A stretch of 64,000 nt of DNA from positions 1,364,001 through 1,428,000 of the forward strand of contig NZ_CP009454.1 in assembly GCF_000759475.1 (NCBI RefSeq), read 5' to 3'. Shown here one piece after another: positions 55,603 to 64,000 of the stretch; position 1 is the first letter of the stretch, and the number at the start of each line of letters is the position of its first letter. Source of the DNA: Pantoea rwandensis. Lineage in GTDB: Bacteria > Pseudomonadota > Gammaproteobacteria > Enterobacterales > Enterobacteriaceae. The position numbers and the translations under genes were made by a program. The notes beneath the pieces are model-generated. The model was not told the DNA's origin. It saw only the letters and a list, made by a program, of their open reading frames with translations, and ran no database searches.

Positions 55603-58600
55603 ATGTCGAAGTTTTTTATTGAACGTCCCATATTTGCCTGGGTTATCGCGATTATCGTGATGCTGGTGGGCGGGATTGCGGCCATCAGTTTGCCCGTCAA
55701 TCAGTATCCCAATATCTCGCCGCCAGCAGTGTCGATCTCGGTGACCTATCCGGGGGCCAGCGCCGAAACCACGCAGAACACCGTGGTGCAGGTGATTGAG
55801 CAACAGTTGAATGGGCTGGATGGCTTGCGCTATCTGGAATCCAGCAGTGCCTCGGACGGCAGTGCGCAGATCATCGCCACCTTTAACCAGGGCATCAATC
55901 CGGATATCGCCCAGGTGCAGGTGCAGGACCGCGTCTCGCTGGCGGAATCGCAGTTGCCAACCGACGTGACCCAGCAAGGGATCCGCATCCGTAAGTACCA
56001 AAAGAACTTTATGATGGTCATCGGGCTGATCTCTAAAGACGGCAAGCTGAGCAACGGCGATCTCGCGGATATGCTGGTGTCGAAGCTGGAAGATCCGATC
56101 TCGCGTACGCCAGGCGTAGGTGACTTTATGGTGCTGGGTTCGGAATATGCCATGCGCATCTGGCTCGATCCCGCCAAATTGTACAAGTACAACCTGATGC
56201 CGAGCGATGTCACCACCGCCATTGATAATCAGAACGTGCAGGTGTCGTCAGGTTCACTCGGCGGGTTACCGACCATTCAGGGCGCCAAAACGCAGGCTAC
56301 GGTGCTGGGTAAAACCCGCTTCACCACCGTGCAGCAGTTTGAAAACGTGCTGTTGAAAGTGAACAGTGACGGTTCGCAGGTGCGTTTGAAAGACGTCGCC
56401 AGCGTGGCGCTCGGTCCGCAGAGCTACGGCATTGATGCCACCATGAATGGCAAACCAGCGGCAGGTATTGCGCTGCGCCTGGCCACCGGCGCGAACGAGT
56501 TGGATACCGCTAAAGCGGTGCGCCAGACCATTGCCGATCTGAAAGACTCGCTGCCGGATAATGTTGAAATTCAGTATCCGTATGACACCTCCCCGGTGGT
56601 CAGCGCCTCGATTGAAGAAGTGGTGAAAACGCTGATCGAAGCGGTGGTACTGGTGTTCTTCGTGATGCTACTGTTCCTGCAAAACCTGCGCGCCACGCTG
56701 ATTACGACCCTTGTGGTCCCCGTGGTGCTGCTCGGCACCTTTGGCATCCTGTCAGCCTTCGGTTACAGCATTAACACCCTGACGATGTTCGGCATGGTGC
56801 TGGCAATAGGGCTGTTGGTGGATGATGCCATCGTGGTGGTGGAGAACGTCGAGCGTGTGATGCACGATGAACACCTCGATCCTAAAACCGCCACCATCAA
56901 GTCGATGCAGCAGATACAGGGCGCGCTATTTGGGATTGCGCTGGTGCTGTCGGCGGTGCTGCTGCCAATGGCGTTCTTCTCTGGCTCGACCGGGGTTATT
57001 TACCGCCAGTTCTCGATCACCATTGTGTCGGCGATGGCGCTGTCGGTGATCATGGCGCTGATCTTCACCCCTGCACTCTGTGCCACTCTGCTCAAACCCT
57101 CGGCGGCGGAGCACAAGACCACCGGTTTTGCTGGCTGGTTTAACCGTAAGTTCGACAGCGGCGCGATGCATTATACGCGCGGCGTTAACAACGTTATTTC
57201 CCGTCGCGGCCTGTTCCTGGTGATCTACCTGGTGATCGTCGGCGTGACGGGCTTTTTGTTCACGCGTGTGCCCACCACTTTCTTGCCCGCAGAAGATCAG
57301 GGCTTGATGATGGTGCAGATGACGCTGCCGGTTAACGCCTCTTCACAGCGTACGCAGCAGGTGATCAACGATCTCAATGACTATCTGCAGAAGAATGAGG
57401 CTTCGGTGGTCACCACCACCTTTGGCGTGGCGGGCTTTAACTTTGCGGGTCGTGGGCAGAGTAACGCCATGGCGTTTGTGCGCCTGAAGGACTGGAGCGA
57501 TCGTACCCACAGCGGGCAAAGCGTGCAGGATCTGGCGAACCGTGTGATGGCGCATTTTGCCAACTACAAAAACGCCAAAATCTTTGCCATGGTGCCGCCT
57601 GCGGTCATGGAGTTGGGTAACGCCACCGGCTTCGATCTCTATCTGCAGGATACGGGCGCGCACACCCATCAGCAGATGATGGATGCTACGCACCAGTTAA
57701 TCGATCTGGCCAACAAAGATCCGCATCTGGCGCAGGTGCGCATGAACGGGCTGGAAGATGAGCCGCAGTATCAGCTGGAGATCAATGACGAGAAGGCCAG
57801 CGCGTTGGGCCTGAGCATGACTGACATCAACAACACGCTGTCAGTGGCGTGGGGTTCCAGCTATATCGATCAGTTTATGTATAACGGCCGTGTGAAAGAG
57901 GTCTACCTGATGGGGAAAGCCGATTCACGTGTGACGCCATCCGATCTCGATAAATGGTACTTCCGCAACAGCAGCGGCACCATGGTGCCCTTCTCCGCCT
58001 TCGCCAGCGGCAAATGGGTTTACGGATCGCCACACTTCGAACGCTTTAACGGCCTGACCTCTGAAGAGATCCTCGGATCGCCTGCGGCAGGGCAGAGTAC
58101 CGGTGAAGCGATGAAAGCCGTGGAACAGTTGGCGAAGCAGTTGCCAAAAGGCTTCCGCGTGCAGTGGTACGGCATTTCCTATGAAGAGCAGGCTTCAGGC
58201 AACCAGACCACGCAGCTGTATATCATCTCGATTCTGGTGGTGTTCCTGTGTCTGGCCGCGCTGTATGAGAGCTGGTCCATTCCCTTCTCGGTGATCATGG
58301 TGGTGCCGCTCGGCATTCTCGGCACTATCAGTGCCGTACTGCTGCGCGGCTTGCAGAACGACGTCTTCTTCCAGGTGGGCTTACTCACCACGGTGGGACT
58401 GGCGGCGAAAAACGCCATTCTGATTGTGGAATTCGCCAAAGAGTTGCACGAACGGGAAGGCAAAACGCTGGTCGAGGCAGCGGTGGAAGCCGCGAGGCTG
58501 CGTATCCGACCAATTATCATGACGTCGATGGCGTTTATTCTCGGCGTGCTGCCGCTGACTATCTCTAACGGCGCAGGCGCAGGCAGCCAGCACTCGATTG

Positions 58601-58737
58601 GTACTGCGGTAGCGGGCGGGATGATCACCGCTACATTCCTCGCCATCTTCTTTGTTCCGATGTTCTACGTGGTGGTATCGCAGTTCTTCGCCCGCAAGAA
58701 AAAAGCATCCGCAGAGGTGACAACGCATGAACACTAA
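55603..58737 (+). CDS. RND multidrug efflux pump, AcrB-like (HAE1)
   Basis: 1044 residues, typical HAE1 size. Twelve membrane helices and two large periplasmic loops. The proton-relay aspartates lie in [25 protein letters not shown] (helix 4), and the first helix is preceded by MSKFFIERPIFAWV, a family hallmark. It exports hydrophobic compounds and drugs using the proton gradient. It lies nine bases after the adaptor and overlaps the outer-membrane gene by 11 bases. Confidence 0.94.
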   Translation: MSKFFIERPIFAWVIAIIVMLVGGIAAISLPVNQYPNISPPAVSISVTYPGASAETTQNTVVQVIEQQLNGLDGLRYLESSSASDGSAQIIATFNQGINPDIAQVQVQDRVSLAESQLPTDVTQQGIRIRKYQKNFMMVIGLISKDGKLSNGDLADMLVSKLEDPISRTPGVGDFMVLGSEYAMRIWLDPAKLYKYNLMPSDVTTAIDNQNVQVSSGSLGGLPTIQGAKTQATVLGKTRFTTVQQFENVLLKVNSDGSQVRLKDVASVALGPQSYGIDATMNGKPAAGIALRLATGANELDTAKAVRQTIADLKDSLPDNVEIQYPYDTSPVVSASIEEVVKTLIEAVVLVFFVMLLFLQNLRATLITTLVVPVVLLGTFGILSAFGYSINTLTMFGMVLAIGLLVDDAIVVVENVERVMHDEHLDPKTATIKSMQQIQGALFGIALVLSAVLLPMAFFSGSTGVIYRQFSITIVSAMALSVIMALIFTPALCATLLKPSAAEHKTTGFAGWFNRKFDSGAMHYTRGVNNVISRRGLFLVIYLVIVGVTGFLFTRVPTTFLPAEDQGLMMVQMTLPVNASSQRTQQVINDLNDYLQKNEASVVTTTFGVAGFNFAGRGQSNAMAFVRLKDWSDRTHSGQSVQDLANRVMAHFANYKNAKIFAMVPPAVMELGNATGFDLYLQDTGAHTHQQMMDATHQLIDLANKDPHLAQVRMNGLEDEPQYQLEINDEKASALGLSMTDINNTLSVAWGSSYIDQFMYNGRVKEVYLMGKADSRVTPSDLDKWYFRNSSGTMVPFSAFASGKWVYGSPHFERFNGLTSEEILGSPAAGQSTGEAMKAVEQLAKQLPKGFRVQWYGISYEEQASGNQTTQLYIISILVVFLCLAALYESWSIPFSVIMVVPLGILGTISAVLLRGLQNDVFFQVGLLTTVGLAAKNAILIVEFAKELHEREGKTLVEAAVEAARLRIRPIIMTSMAFILGVLPLTISNGAGAGSQHSIGTAVAGGMITATFLAIFFVPMFYVVVSQFFARKKKASAEVTTHEH

Positions 58738-60127
58738 AACTTTCCGTATGGCGCTGCTGCCGCTGGCCATGGCGCTGGCTGGATGTACGCTGGCGCCCCA
58801 TTATCAGCGCCCCGCAATGCCGGTAGACGCGAAGTACGATCAGCCCACGTCGGTGGGCAACGTGGCGGATCTGCCGTGGCAGAACTTCTTCACTGACGCC
58901 ACGATGCGCAACCTGATTCAGCTGTCACTCGACAACAACCGTGACCTGCGGGTCGCGGCGCTCAATGTCGAAGAGGCGCAGCAGAGCGTTACGGTGCAGC
59001 GCGCGGCGTTAATGCCGTCAATCAATGCTACCGCCAGCCAGACCTCGGCGCATGAACCGGCCAACCTCTACAACACCAAGACCACCGGAGCGGTGACCTA
59101 TCACGAGCTTAACGCCGGACTGAGCGTCACTTCGTGGGAGCTGGACTTCTTTGGTCGTTTGCAGAGCCTGCGGGATGAGGCGCAGGAAACGTATCTGTCC
59201 ACCGCCGCGACCGAACGCGCCACGCGCATCTCGCTAATTTCTGAGGTGGCAACCGCCTGGCTGACCTTGAGTTCGGATAACGATCTGCTGCATCTGGCGC
59301 AAAATACCGCCAAAAGTCAGCAGGAGTCGTATCGTCTGACGCAACTCAGCTATAACGGCGGGGCCAGTAGCGATCAGGATCTGGCGCAGGCAGAGAGCAC
59401 CGTGCGGGCTGCCCAGGCGGATGTGGCAAGCTATACGCGTCAGGTACGTCAGGATGTGGATGCGCTGCGCTTGCTGGTGGGTACCGATCTGCCCGCCACC
59501 TTGCTGTCCCACGCGACGCTGGACGCCAACTGGCAGTTCCCGGCCACGCCGGCGGGCTTGCCATCAGATCTGCTGACGCGTCGCCCGGACATTATGGCGG
59601 CGGAACATAGCCTGAAAGCGGCGAATGCCAACATTGGCGCAGCGCGCGCGGCCTTCTTCCCGAGCATCACCCTGACGGCCTCTGGCGGCTCAACCAGCAG
59701 CTCGCTCGGCAGTTTGCTGGGCGGCGGAACCGGTGCCTGGTCGTTCGTGCCATCGATAAATCTCCCCATCTTTGACGGCGGCAAAAACGAGGCAAATCTC
59801 AACATCGCGCACATTGAGAAACGCATTGAAATTGCTGACTATGAGAAAGCGATTCAAACCGCCTTCAAAGAGGTCAATGATGCGCTGGCCGGTCAGGATA
59901 CCTGGCAGGATCAGCTGACAGCGCTGCAACAGGAGGTCGGCGCCAACCAGCGCGATTACGACTATTCCGAAATGCGCTTTAAGCAAGGCGTAGACAATTA
60001 TCTCAATGTATTAGTGGCCCAGCGATCGCTTTACAGTTCGCAGCAGTCGTTAATCAGTGCGCATCTGGGCCAGTTGAGCGAGAAAATCACCTTGTATAAG
60101 GCGTTGGGAGGCGGCTGGAAGGCCTGA
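58727..60127 (+). CDS. Outer-membrane efflux factor, NodT/OprM-type lipoprotein
   Basis: 466 residues. The lipobox LAGC places a lipidated Cys at residue 20. Two repeated outer-membrane-efflux domains form the TolC-like channel; the segments LTRRPDIMAAEHSLKAANANIGAARAAFFPSI and the AWSFVPSINLPIFDGGKN strand are typical of the RND_mfp NodT family. It completes an adaptor-pump-channel operon, so this system does not depend on TolC. Confidence 0.92.
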   Translation: MNTKTFRMALLPLAMALAGCTLAPHYQRPAMPVDAKYDQPTSVGNVADLPWQNFFTDATMRNLIQLSLDNNRDLRVAALNVEEAQQSVTVQRAALMPSINATASQTSAHEPANLYNTKTTGAVTYHELNAGLSVTSWELDFFGRLQSLRDEAQETYLSTAATERATRISLISEVATAWLTLSSDNDLLHLAQNTAKSQQESYRLTQLSYNGGASSDQDLAQAESTVRAAQADVASYTRQVRQDVDALRLLVGTDLPATLLSHATLDANWQFPATPAGLPSDLLTRRPDIMAAEHSLKAANANIGAARAAFFPSITLTASGGSTSSSLGSLLGGGTGAWSFVPSINLPIFDGGKNEANLNIAHIEKRIEIADYEKAIQTAFKEVNDALAGQDTWQDQLTALQQEVGANQRDYDYSEMRFKQGVDNYLNVLVAQRSLYSSQQSLISAHLGQLSEKITLYKALGGGWKA

Positions 60128-60155
60128 GTGCCTTAACGTTACCCTTACGGTTTCT

Positions 60156-60172
60156 CCATGGAAATTCCATGG
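60156..60172. promoter_or_regulatory. 17-bp perfect palindrome upstream of the second RND operon
   Basis: CCATGGAAATTCCATGG has 8-bp arms around one central base. It lies 29 bases after the outer-membrane factor stop and about 98 bp before the next adaptor. It may be an operator. Flanking GTGCC...GGCAC could extend it as a hairpin. Confidence 0.45.
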
Positions 60173-60215
60173 CACTTCAGCTGATAATACAAGCAGTGAT
60201 GATTTCTTTTGAAAT

Positions 60216-60242
60216 AATCCCCTGACATTGCAGGGGATTTTC
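60216..60242 (+). terminator. Terminator between the two RND operons
   Basis: AATCCCCTG (60216-60224) pairs with CAGGGGATT (60231-60239) around ACATTG, with three Ts after it. It would end the first operon and make the second an independent or attenuated unit. Confidence 0.65.
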
Positions 60243-60269
60243 CATTTTCCTGTTTATCTGAAGAGTCCG

Positions 60270-61514
60270 ATGACAATTAATTCCCCTCGCAGATCGCGTT
60301 TCCACTGGCTGAAATGGCTACTCATTTTACTTGTTGTGTTGATCGTGGCTGGCGTGATTTGGCGCGTAGTGGGCGGACACGGCGGTGCGCCGGGTGGTAT
60401 GCCTCCAGGGGGAGGAAAGGGTGGTCATCGCGGGGGCGCAGGCGGCCCGCCGGGTATGGCGATGATGGGCGGCGGTGCCACGCTGGTGCATAGCGGTGTG
60501 GCCACCACGGCCAATGTGCCGGTGTATCTCAATGCGCTGGGCACGGTGATCCCGAATGCCAGCGTCACCGTCACCAGTCGTGTGGCGGGCCAACTGGAAA
60601 AAGTCTTCTTTACCGAAGGGCAAAAAGTCGAGGCCGGACAGCTGCTGGCGCAGATCGATCCGCGCAGCTATCAGGCGACACTGGCGCAGTATCAGGGCGA
60701 TCTCAATCAAAACCAGGCGTTATTGAAAAGCGCTGAGCTGACCTTGGCTCGCTATAAAAAGCTGGCGGCCCAGGACTCGTTGTCACGCCAGGATCTCGAC
60801 ACGCAAACGGCCACCGTTGGGCAGTACAAAGGTGCAGTGGCAGCCGATCAGGCGCAGATCGCCAGTGCAAAGCTGGATATTGAGTACGCGCGCATCACCT
60901 CGCCAGTCAGCGGCCGTGTTGGCCTGCGTTTGGTTGATCCGGGCAATATGGTGCAAACCACCGATACCACCGGCATTGTGGTGGTGACGCAGATGCAGCC
61001 CGCAGCCGTGACCTTCAGCGTCCCGCAGAGCAATATCGCGCAACTCACCAAAGCGCTGCACAATGGGCAGAGTTTGCCCGCAGTGGCTTTTGATCAGGAC
61101 AACAGCACCCAGCTGGCTGAAGGCAGCGTGCAGTTCATCAGCAACCAGATCGATACCAGCACTGGCACCATTGAGCTGAAAGCCACTTTCCCGAATGAAG
61201 ATGAATCGCTGTTTGCTAATCAGTTCGTCAACCTGCGTCTGCAAACCAACATCCTGAATAACGCCACGGTGATCCCGGCGCAGGCGCTGCAACTGAGCAG
61301 CGACGGCAGCTTTGTGTTTGTCATCAATAAAGACAACACCGTGACGCGTAAAGCCGTGACCACTGGCCCGGCGTTTGGCGAAGATCAGCAGTCGATTCTA
61401 AAAGGCGTTGAGCCGGGCGATCGTCTGGTCACCGAAGGCATCGATCGCCTGACCAACGGCAGTAAAGTCTCTCTGGCCGATGACAGCAAAACTGCCACAG
61501 TGGCCAAAAAATGA
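60270..61514 (+). CDS. RND efflux periplasmic adaptor, MdtA-like
   Basis: 414 residues. One N-terminal membrane anchor (about 13-33) is followed by a glycine-rich stretch (about 35-69) and then a membrane-fusion-protein core: lipoyl halves at [23 protein letters not shown] and [22 protein letters not shown], then the beta-barrel. It is similar to MdtA/MuxA. The ATG at 60270 has GAAGAG upstream. Its stop shares bases with the next start (ATGA). Confidence 0.9.
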   Translation: MTINSPRRSRFHWLKWLLILLVVLIVAGVIWRVVGGHGGAPGGMPPGGGKGGHRGGAGGPPGMAMMGGGATLVHSGVATTANVPVYLNALGTVIPNASVTVTSRVAGQLEKVFFTEGQKVEAGQLLAQIDPRSYQATLAQYQGDLNQNQALLKSAELTLARYKKLAAQDSLSRQDLDTQTATVGQYKGAVAADQAQIASAKLDIEYARITSPVSGRVGLRLVDPGNMVQTTDTTGIVVVTQMQPAAVTFSVPQSNIAQLTKALHNGQSLPAVAFDQDNSTQLAEGSVQFISNQIDTSTGTIELKATFPNEDESLFANQFVNLRLQTNILNNATVIPAQALQLSSDGSFVFVINKDNTVTRKAVTTGPAFGEDQQSILKGVEPGDRLVTEGIDRLTNGSKVSLADDSKTATVAKK

Positions 61515-64000
61515 ATCCGTCTCGTCTGTTTATCCAGCGTCCCGTCGCCACCATCCTGCTGATGGTCGGCGTACTGATTTCCGGGATCTTTGCCTATAAG
61601 TTCCTCTCCACCTCGGCGCTGCCGCAGGTGGATTACCCGACCATTCAGGTCACCACCTTGTATCCTGGCGCCAGTCCGGATGTGATGGCGTCGTCCGTTA
61701 CCTCGCCGCTGGAGCGCCAACTCGGGCAGATGGCGGGTCTGAGCCAGATGACGTCAACCAGTTCGGGGGGTTCCTCGATCATCACCCTGAAGTTCAGCCT
61801 CGATCTGTCGCTGGATGTCGCCGAGCAGGAAGTGCAGGCGGCGATCAATGCCGCCAACAACCTACTGCCGAGCGATCTGCCCAATCCGCCGACCTATAAA
61901 AAGGTCAACCCGGCAGATACGGCGGTGATTACGCTGGCGGCCAGCTCGGATAACCTGCCGCTGACTCAGGTGCAGGATCTGGTGAACACCCGCGTGGCGC
62001 TGAAGCTGTCGCAGATAAACGGCGTCGGTATGGTGACATTGGCGGGCGGCCATCAACCGGCAATCCGCGTGCAGATGGACCCGAAAGCGCTGGCGGCGCA
62101 CAAGCTGTCGCTGGAAGACGTCAATACGTTGATCAGTAACAGCAACGTCAATGGCTCAAAGGGCGGCTTCGACGGCAAATATCACTCGGTGACCATCGAC
62201 GCCAACGATCAGCTGCGCACCGCCGATGAGTACGGCAATCTGATCATCACCTATCAGAACGGTGCTGCACTGCGCCTGAAAGATATCGCGCACATCGAAC
62301 AGGGGCCGGAGAACAGCTTCCAGTCAGCGTGGGCCAATAACAGTCCGGCAATTGTGATCAGCGTGCAGCGCCAGCCGGGTGCCAACGTGATTCAGGTGGT
62401 GGACAGCATTAAAGCGCAACTGCCAACCTTGCAGGCCGCGTTACCCGATGGCGTGAAGATGAGCATTTTGTCGGATCGCACCCAAACCATTCGTGCTTCC
62501 ATCAGCGACGTACAATTTGAACTGATGCTGTCGGTGGCGCTGGTGGTGATGGTGACCTTCCTGTTCCTGCGCAATGTGGCGGCGACGTTGATCCCGAGCG
62601 TGGCAGTGCCGCTGTCACTGATTGGCACTTTCGGCGTGATGTACCTGGCCGATTTCAGTCTGAACAACCTGTCACTGATGGCGCTGACTATCGCCACTGG
62701 CTTCGTGATTGACGATGCGATTGTGGTGGTGGAGAACATCTCTCGTCGGCTGGAAGAGGGCGAAACGCCGATGCAGGCGGCGCTGAAAGGGTCGCAGCAG
62801 ATTGGCTTCACCATCATCTCACTGACCTTCTCGCTGATTGCGGTGTTGATCCCGTTGCTGTTTATGGGCGATGTGGTGGGGCGCTTGTTCCGCGAATTTG
62901 CCATCACACTGGCGGTGTCGATTCTGGTGTCGATGGTGGTGTCACTGACGCTAACGCCAATGCTGTGCGCTTACCTGTTGCAGCATATCCCGGAAGAGAA
63001 GCAGTCGCGCTTCTCGCGTAAGGGCGGGCAAATTTTTGATAAGCTGGTGCGCGGCTATGACCGTCTTCTGACCGTGGTGCTGAACCATCAGAAGTTGACG
63101 CTGCTGGTGGCGCTGGCAACCTTTGCGCTGACGGCGCTGCTGTATATCGCCATCCCGAAAGGCTTCTTCCCGACGCAGGATACCGGTCTGATTCAGGGCG
63201 TCACCGTGGCGTCGCAGGATGTGTCGTTTAGCGAGATGTCGAAGCGTCAGCAGGCGCTGGCAAAAGTGATTCTGCAGAACCCGTCGGTGGACAGCCTCTC
63301 TTCGACCATCGGCATCGACGGCAGCAACACCAGTCTCAACAGCGGTCGCATCCAGATTAACCTCAAGTCATTTGATGAGCGTGATGATAAAGCCGATGTG
63401 GTGATCAAGCAGCTGCAACAGGCGGCACAACAGGTGGCGGGCATTCAGCTCTACCTGCAACCGGCGCAGGATTTGACGGTCAACGATCAGGTCACGCCGA
63501 GCCAGTATCAATTTACCCTCGACGATGCTGACAGTGAAAATCTGGTGAGCTGGACGCCGAAGATGGTGGCGGCCCTGCAGCAGCGTCCGGAATTTAACGG
63601 CGTGGTCAGCAATCTGCAGGATCAGGGCCGTGTTGCCTACGTCGAGCTAAACCGCGACAAAGCGGCGCGTTACGGCATCACCGCTTCGGATGTGGATACC
63701 GCGCTGTACAACAGTTTCGGCCAGCGTCTGGTTTCCACCATTTTTACCCAGGCCAATCAATATCGCGTGGTGCTGGAAGTGGCGCCGCAATATCAGCAGT
63801 CGCCAGCGTCGTTTGATGATGTCTATCTGCCGGTGAGCAGTAATTCAGGTACCTCAACCAGCAGCAGTTCGGGCACCACATCCAGCAACAGTTCGAGCAG
63901 CAGCTCAACCACCAGTACCGATAGCGACACCACCACCGGGATGGTGAAACTGACCTCGATCGCCACTATCCATCAGCGTACCGGTTCACTGATGCATATG
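61511..64000 (+). CDS. RND efflux pump, MdtB/MuxB-like, C-terminus beyond window
   Basis: 830 residues are present and the frame is still open at base 64000. It starts [18 protein letters not shown], the MdtB/MuxB type, and the helix-4 aspartates are in [25 protein letters not shown] Ser/Thr-rich low-complexity insert (residues 776-809) interrupts the second periplasmic domain between FDDVYLPV and [11 protein letters not shown]. In MdtABC systems a second pump subunit (MdtC) usually follows; that would be outside the window. Confidence 0.92.
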   Translation, partial: MNPSRLFIQRPVATILLMVGVLISGIFAYKFLSTSALPQVDYPTIQVTTLYPGASPDVMASSVTSPLERQLGQMAGLSQMTSTSSGGSSIITLKFSLDLSLDVAEQEVQAAINAANNLLPSDLPNPPTYKKVNPADTAVITLAASSDNLPLTQVQDLVNTRVALKLSQINGVGMVTLAGGHQPAIRVQMDPKALAAHKLSLEDVNTLISNSNVNGSKGGFDGKYHSVTIDANDQLRTADEYGNLIITYQNGAALRLKDIAHIEQGPENSFQSAWANNSPAIVISVQRQPGANVIQVVDSIKAQLPTLQAALPDGVKMSILSDRTQTIRASISDVQFELMLSVALVVMVTFLFLRNVAATLIPSVAVPLSLIGTFGVMYLADFSLNNLSLMALTIATGFVIDDAIVVVENISRRLEEGETPMQAALKGSQQIGFTIISLTFSLIAVLIPLLFMGDVVGRLFREFAITLAVSILVSMVVSLTLTPMLCAYLLQHIPEEKQSRFSRKGGQIFDKLVRGYDRLLTVVLNHQKLTLLVALATFALTALLYIAIPKGFFPTQDTGLIQGVTVASQDVSFSEMSKRQQALAKVILQNPSVDSLSSTIGIDGSNTSLNSGRIQINLKSFDERDDKADVVIKQLQQAAQQVAGIQLYLQPAQDLTVNDQVTPSQYQFTLDDADSENLVSWTPKMVAALQQRPEFNGVVSNLQDQGRVAYVELNRDKAARYGITASDVDTALYNSFGQRLVSTIFTQANQYRVVLEVAPQYQQSPASFDDVYLPVSSNSGTSTSSSSGTTSSNSSSSSSTTSTDSDTTTGMVKLTSIATIHQRTGSLMHM

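Noticed and set aside
1..64000. CRISPR arrays, tRNA or rRNA genes, prophage and insertion sequences
   Set aside because: No regularly spaced direct repeats of 24-40 bp with unique spacers, no cloverleaf or rRNA signatures, and no transposase, integrase (other than xerD) or phage structural genes were recognised.

Overview
The window is chromosomal DNA of a member of the Enterobacterales, most likely Erwiniaceae and probably Pantoea or a close relative. This rests on gene order, on proteins very close to Escherichia coli counterparts, and on intergenic repeats of the REP-like and ERIC type. Genus is inferred; no 16S gene is present. About 49 protein genes, a 6S RNA gene and two OmrA/OmrB-type small RNA genes can be supported. 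I see no tRNA, rRNA, CRISPR array, prophage or intact insertion sequence.

Layout. 1-4000: an accessory catabolic-looking cluster, with a FAD-dependent oxidoreductase (cut by the window edge), a divergent IclR-type regulator and an ACS-type MFS symporter. 4.1-30 kb: a core block collinear with E. coli: yggE, argP, rpiA, serA, fau, ssrS (6S RNA), zapA, ygfB, pepP, ubiH, ubiI, gcvTHP, ygfF, yqfA, ygfZ, sdhE, ygfX, fldB, xerD, dsbC, recJ, prfB (with its programmed frameshift), lysS. E. coli bglA, which lies between gcvP and ygfF there, is missing. 30-35.4 kb: an accessory operon with a MurR/RpiR regulator, a periplasmic amino-acid-type binding protein, two ABC permeases and three DUF1989 (urea carboxylase-associated) proteins. 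It lacks an ABC ATPase, and a well-formed NtrC site and a sigma-54 promoter precede it. 35.7-42.9 kb: a chaperone-usher fimbrial operon with three chaperone genes, followed by a convergent trypsin-like lipoprotein. 44-49 kb: an MFS exporter, then the lysR-lysA-galR core block with a small acetyltransferase. 49.2-53.8 kb: a BisC/TorA-type molybdoenzyme, then a PBP3 (FtsI) paralogue flanked on both sides by Omr-type sRNAs. 54-64 kb: a small ribbon-helix-helix protein and two RND efflux systems in tandem, one AcrAB-like with its own outer-membrane factor and one MdtAB-like that runs off the window.

How the genes work together. The core block is housekeeping: serine and glycine one-carbon flux (serA, gcvTHP, fau), ubiquinone hydroxylation (ubiH, ubiI), division (zapA, xerD), disulfide and DNA repair (dsbC, recJ) and translation (prfB, lysS). 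The accessory operon at 30-35 kb looks like a nitrogen-scavenging uptake and deimination system switched on by nitrogen limitation. The fimbrial, efflux and Omr/PBP3 regions concern the cell envelope and its response to the environment.

The strongest candidates for something undescribed are the sigma-54/NtrC-controlled, ATPase-less DUF1989 operon and the Omr-PBP3-Omr arrangement. Smaller curiosities are the triplicated 3' end of serA, a 44-bp tandem repeat after yqfA, dispersed GTAGCGGCG-type palindromes, and a serine/threonine-rich insert in the MdtB-like pump.
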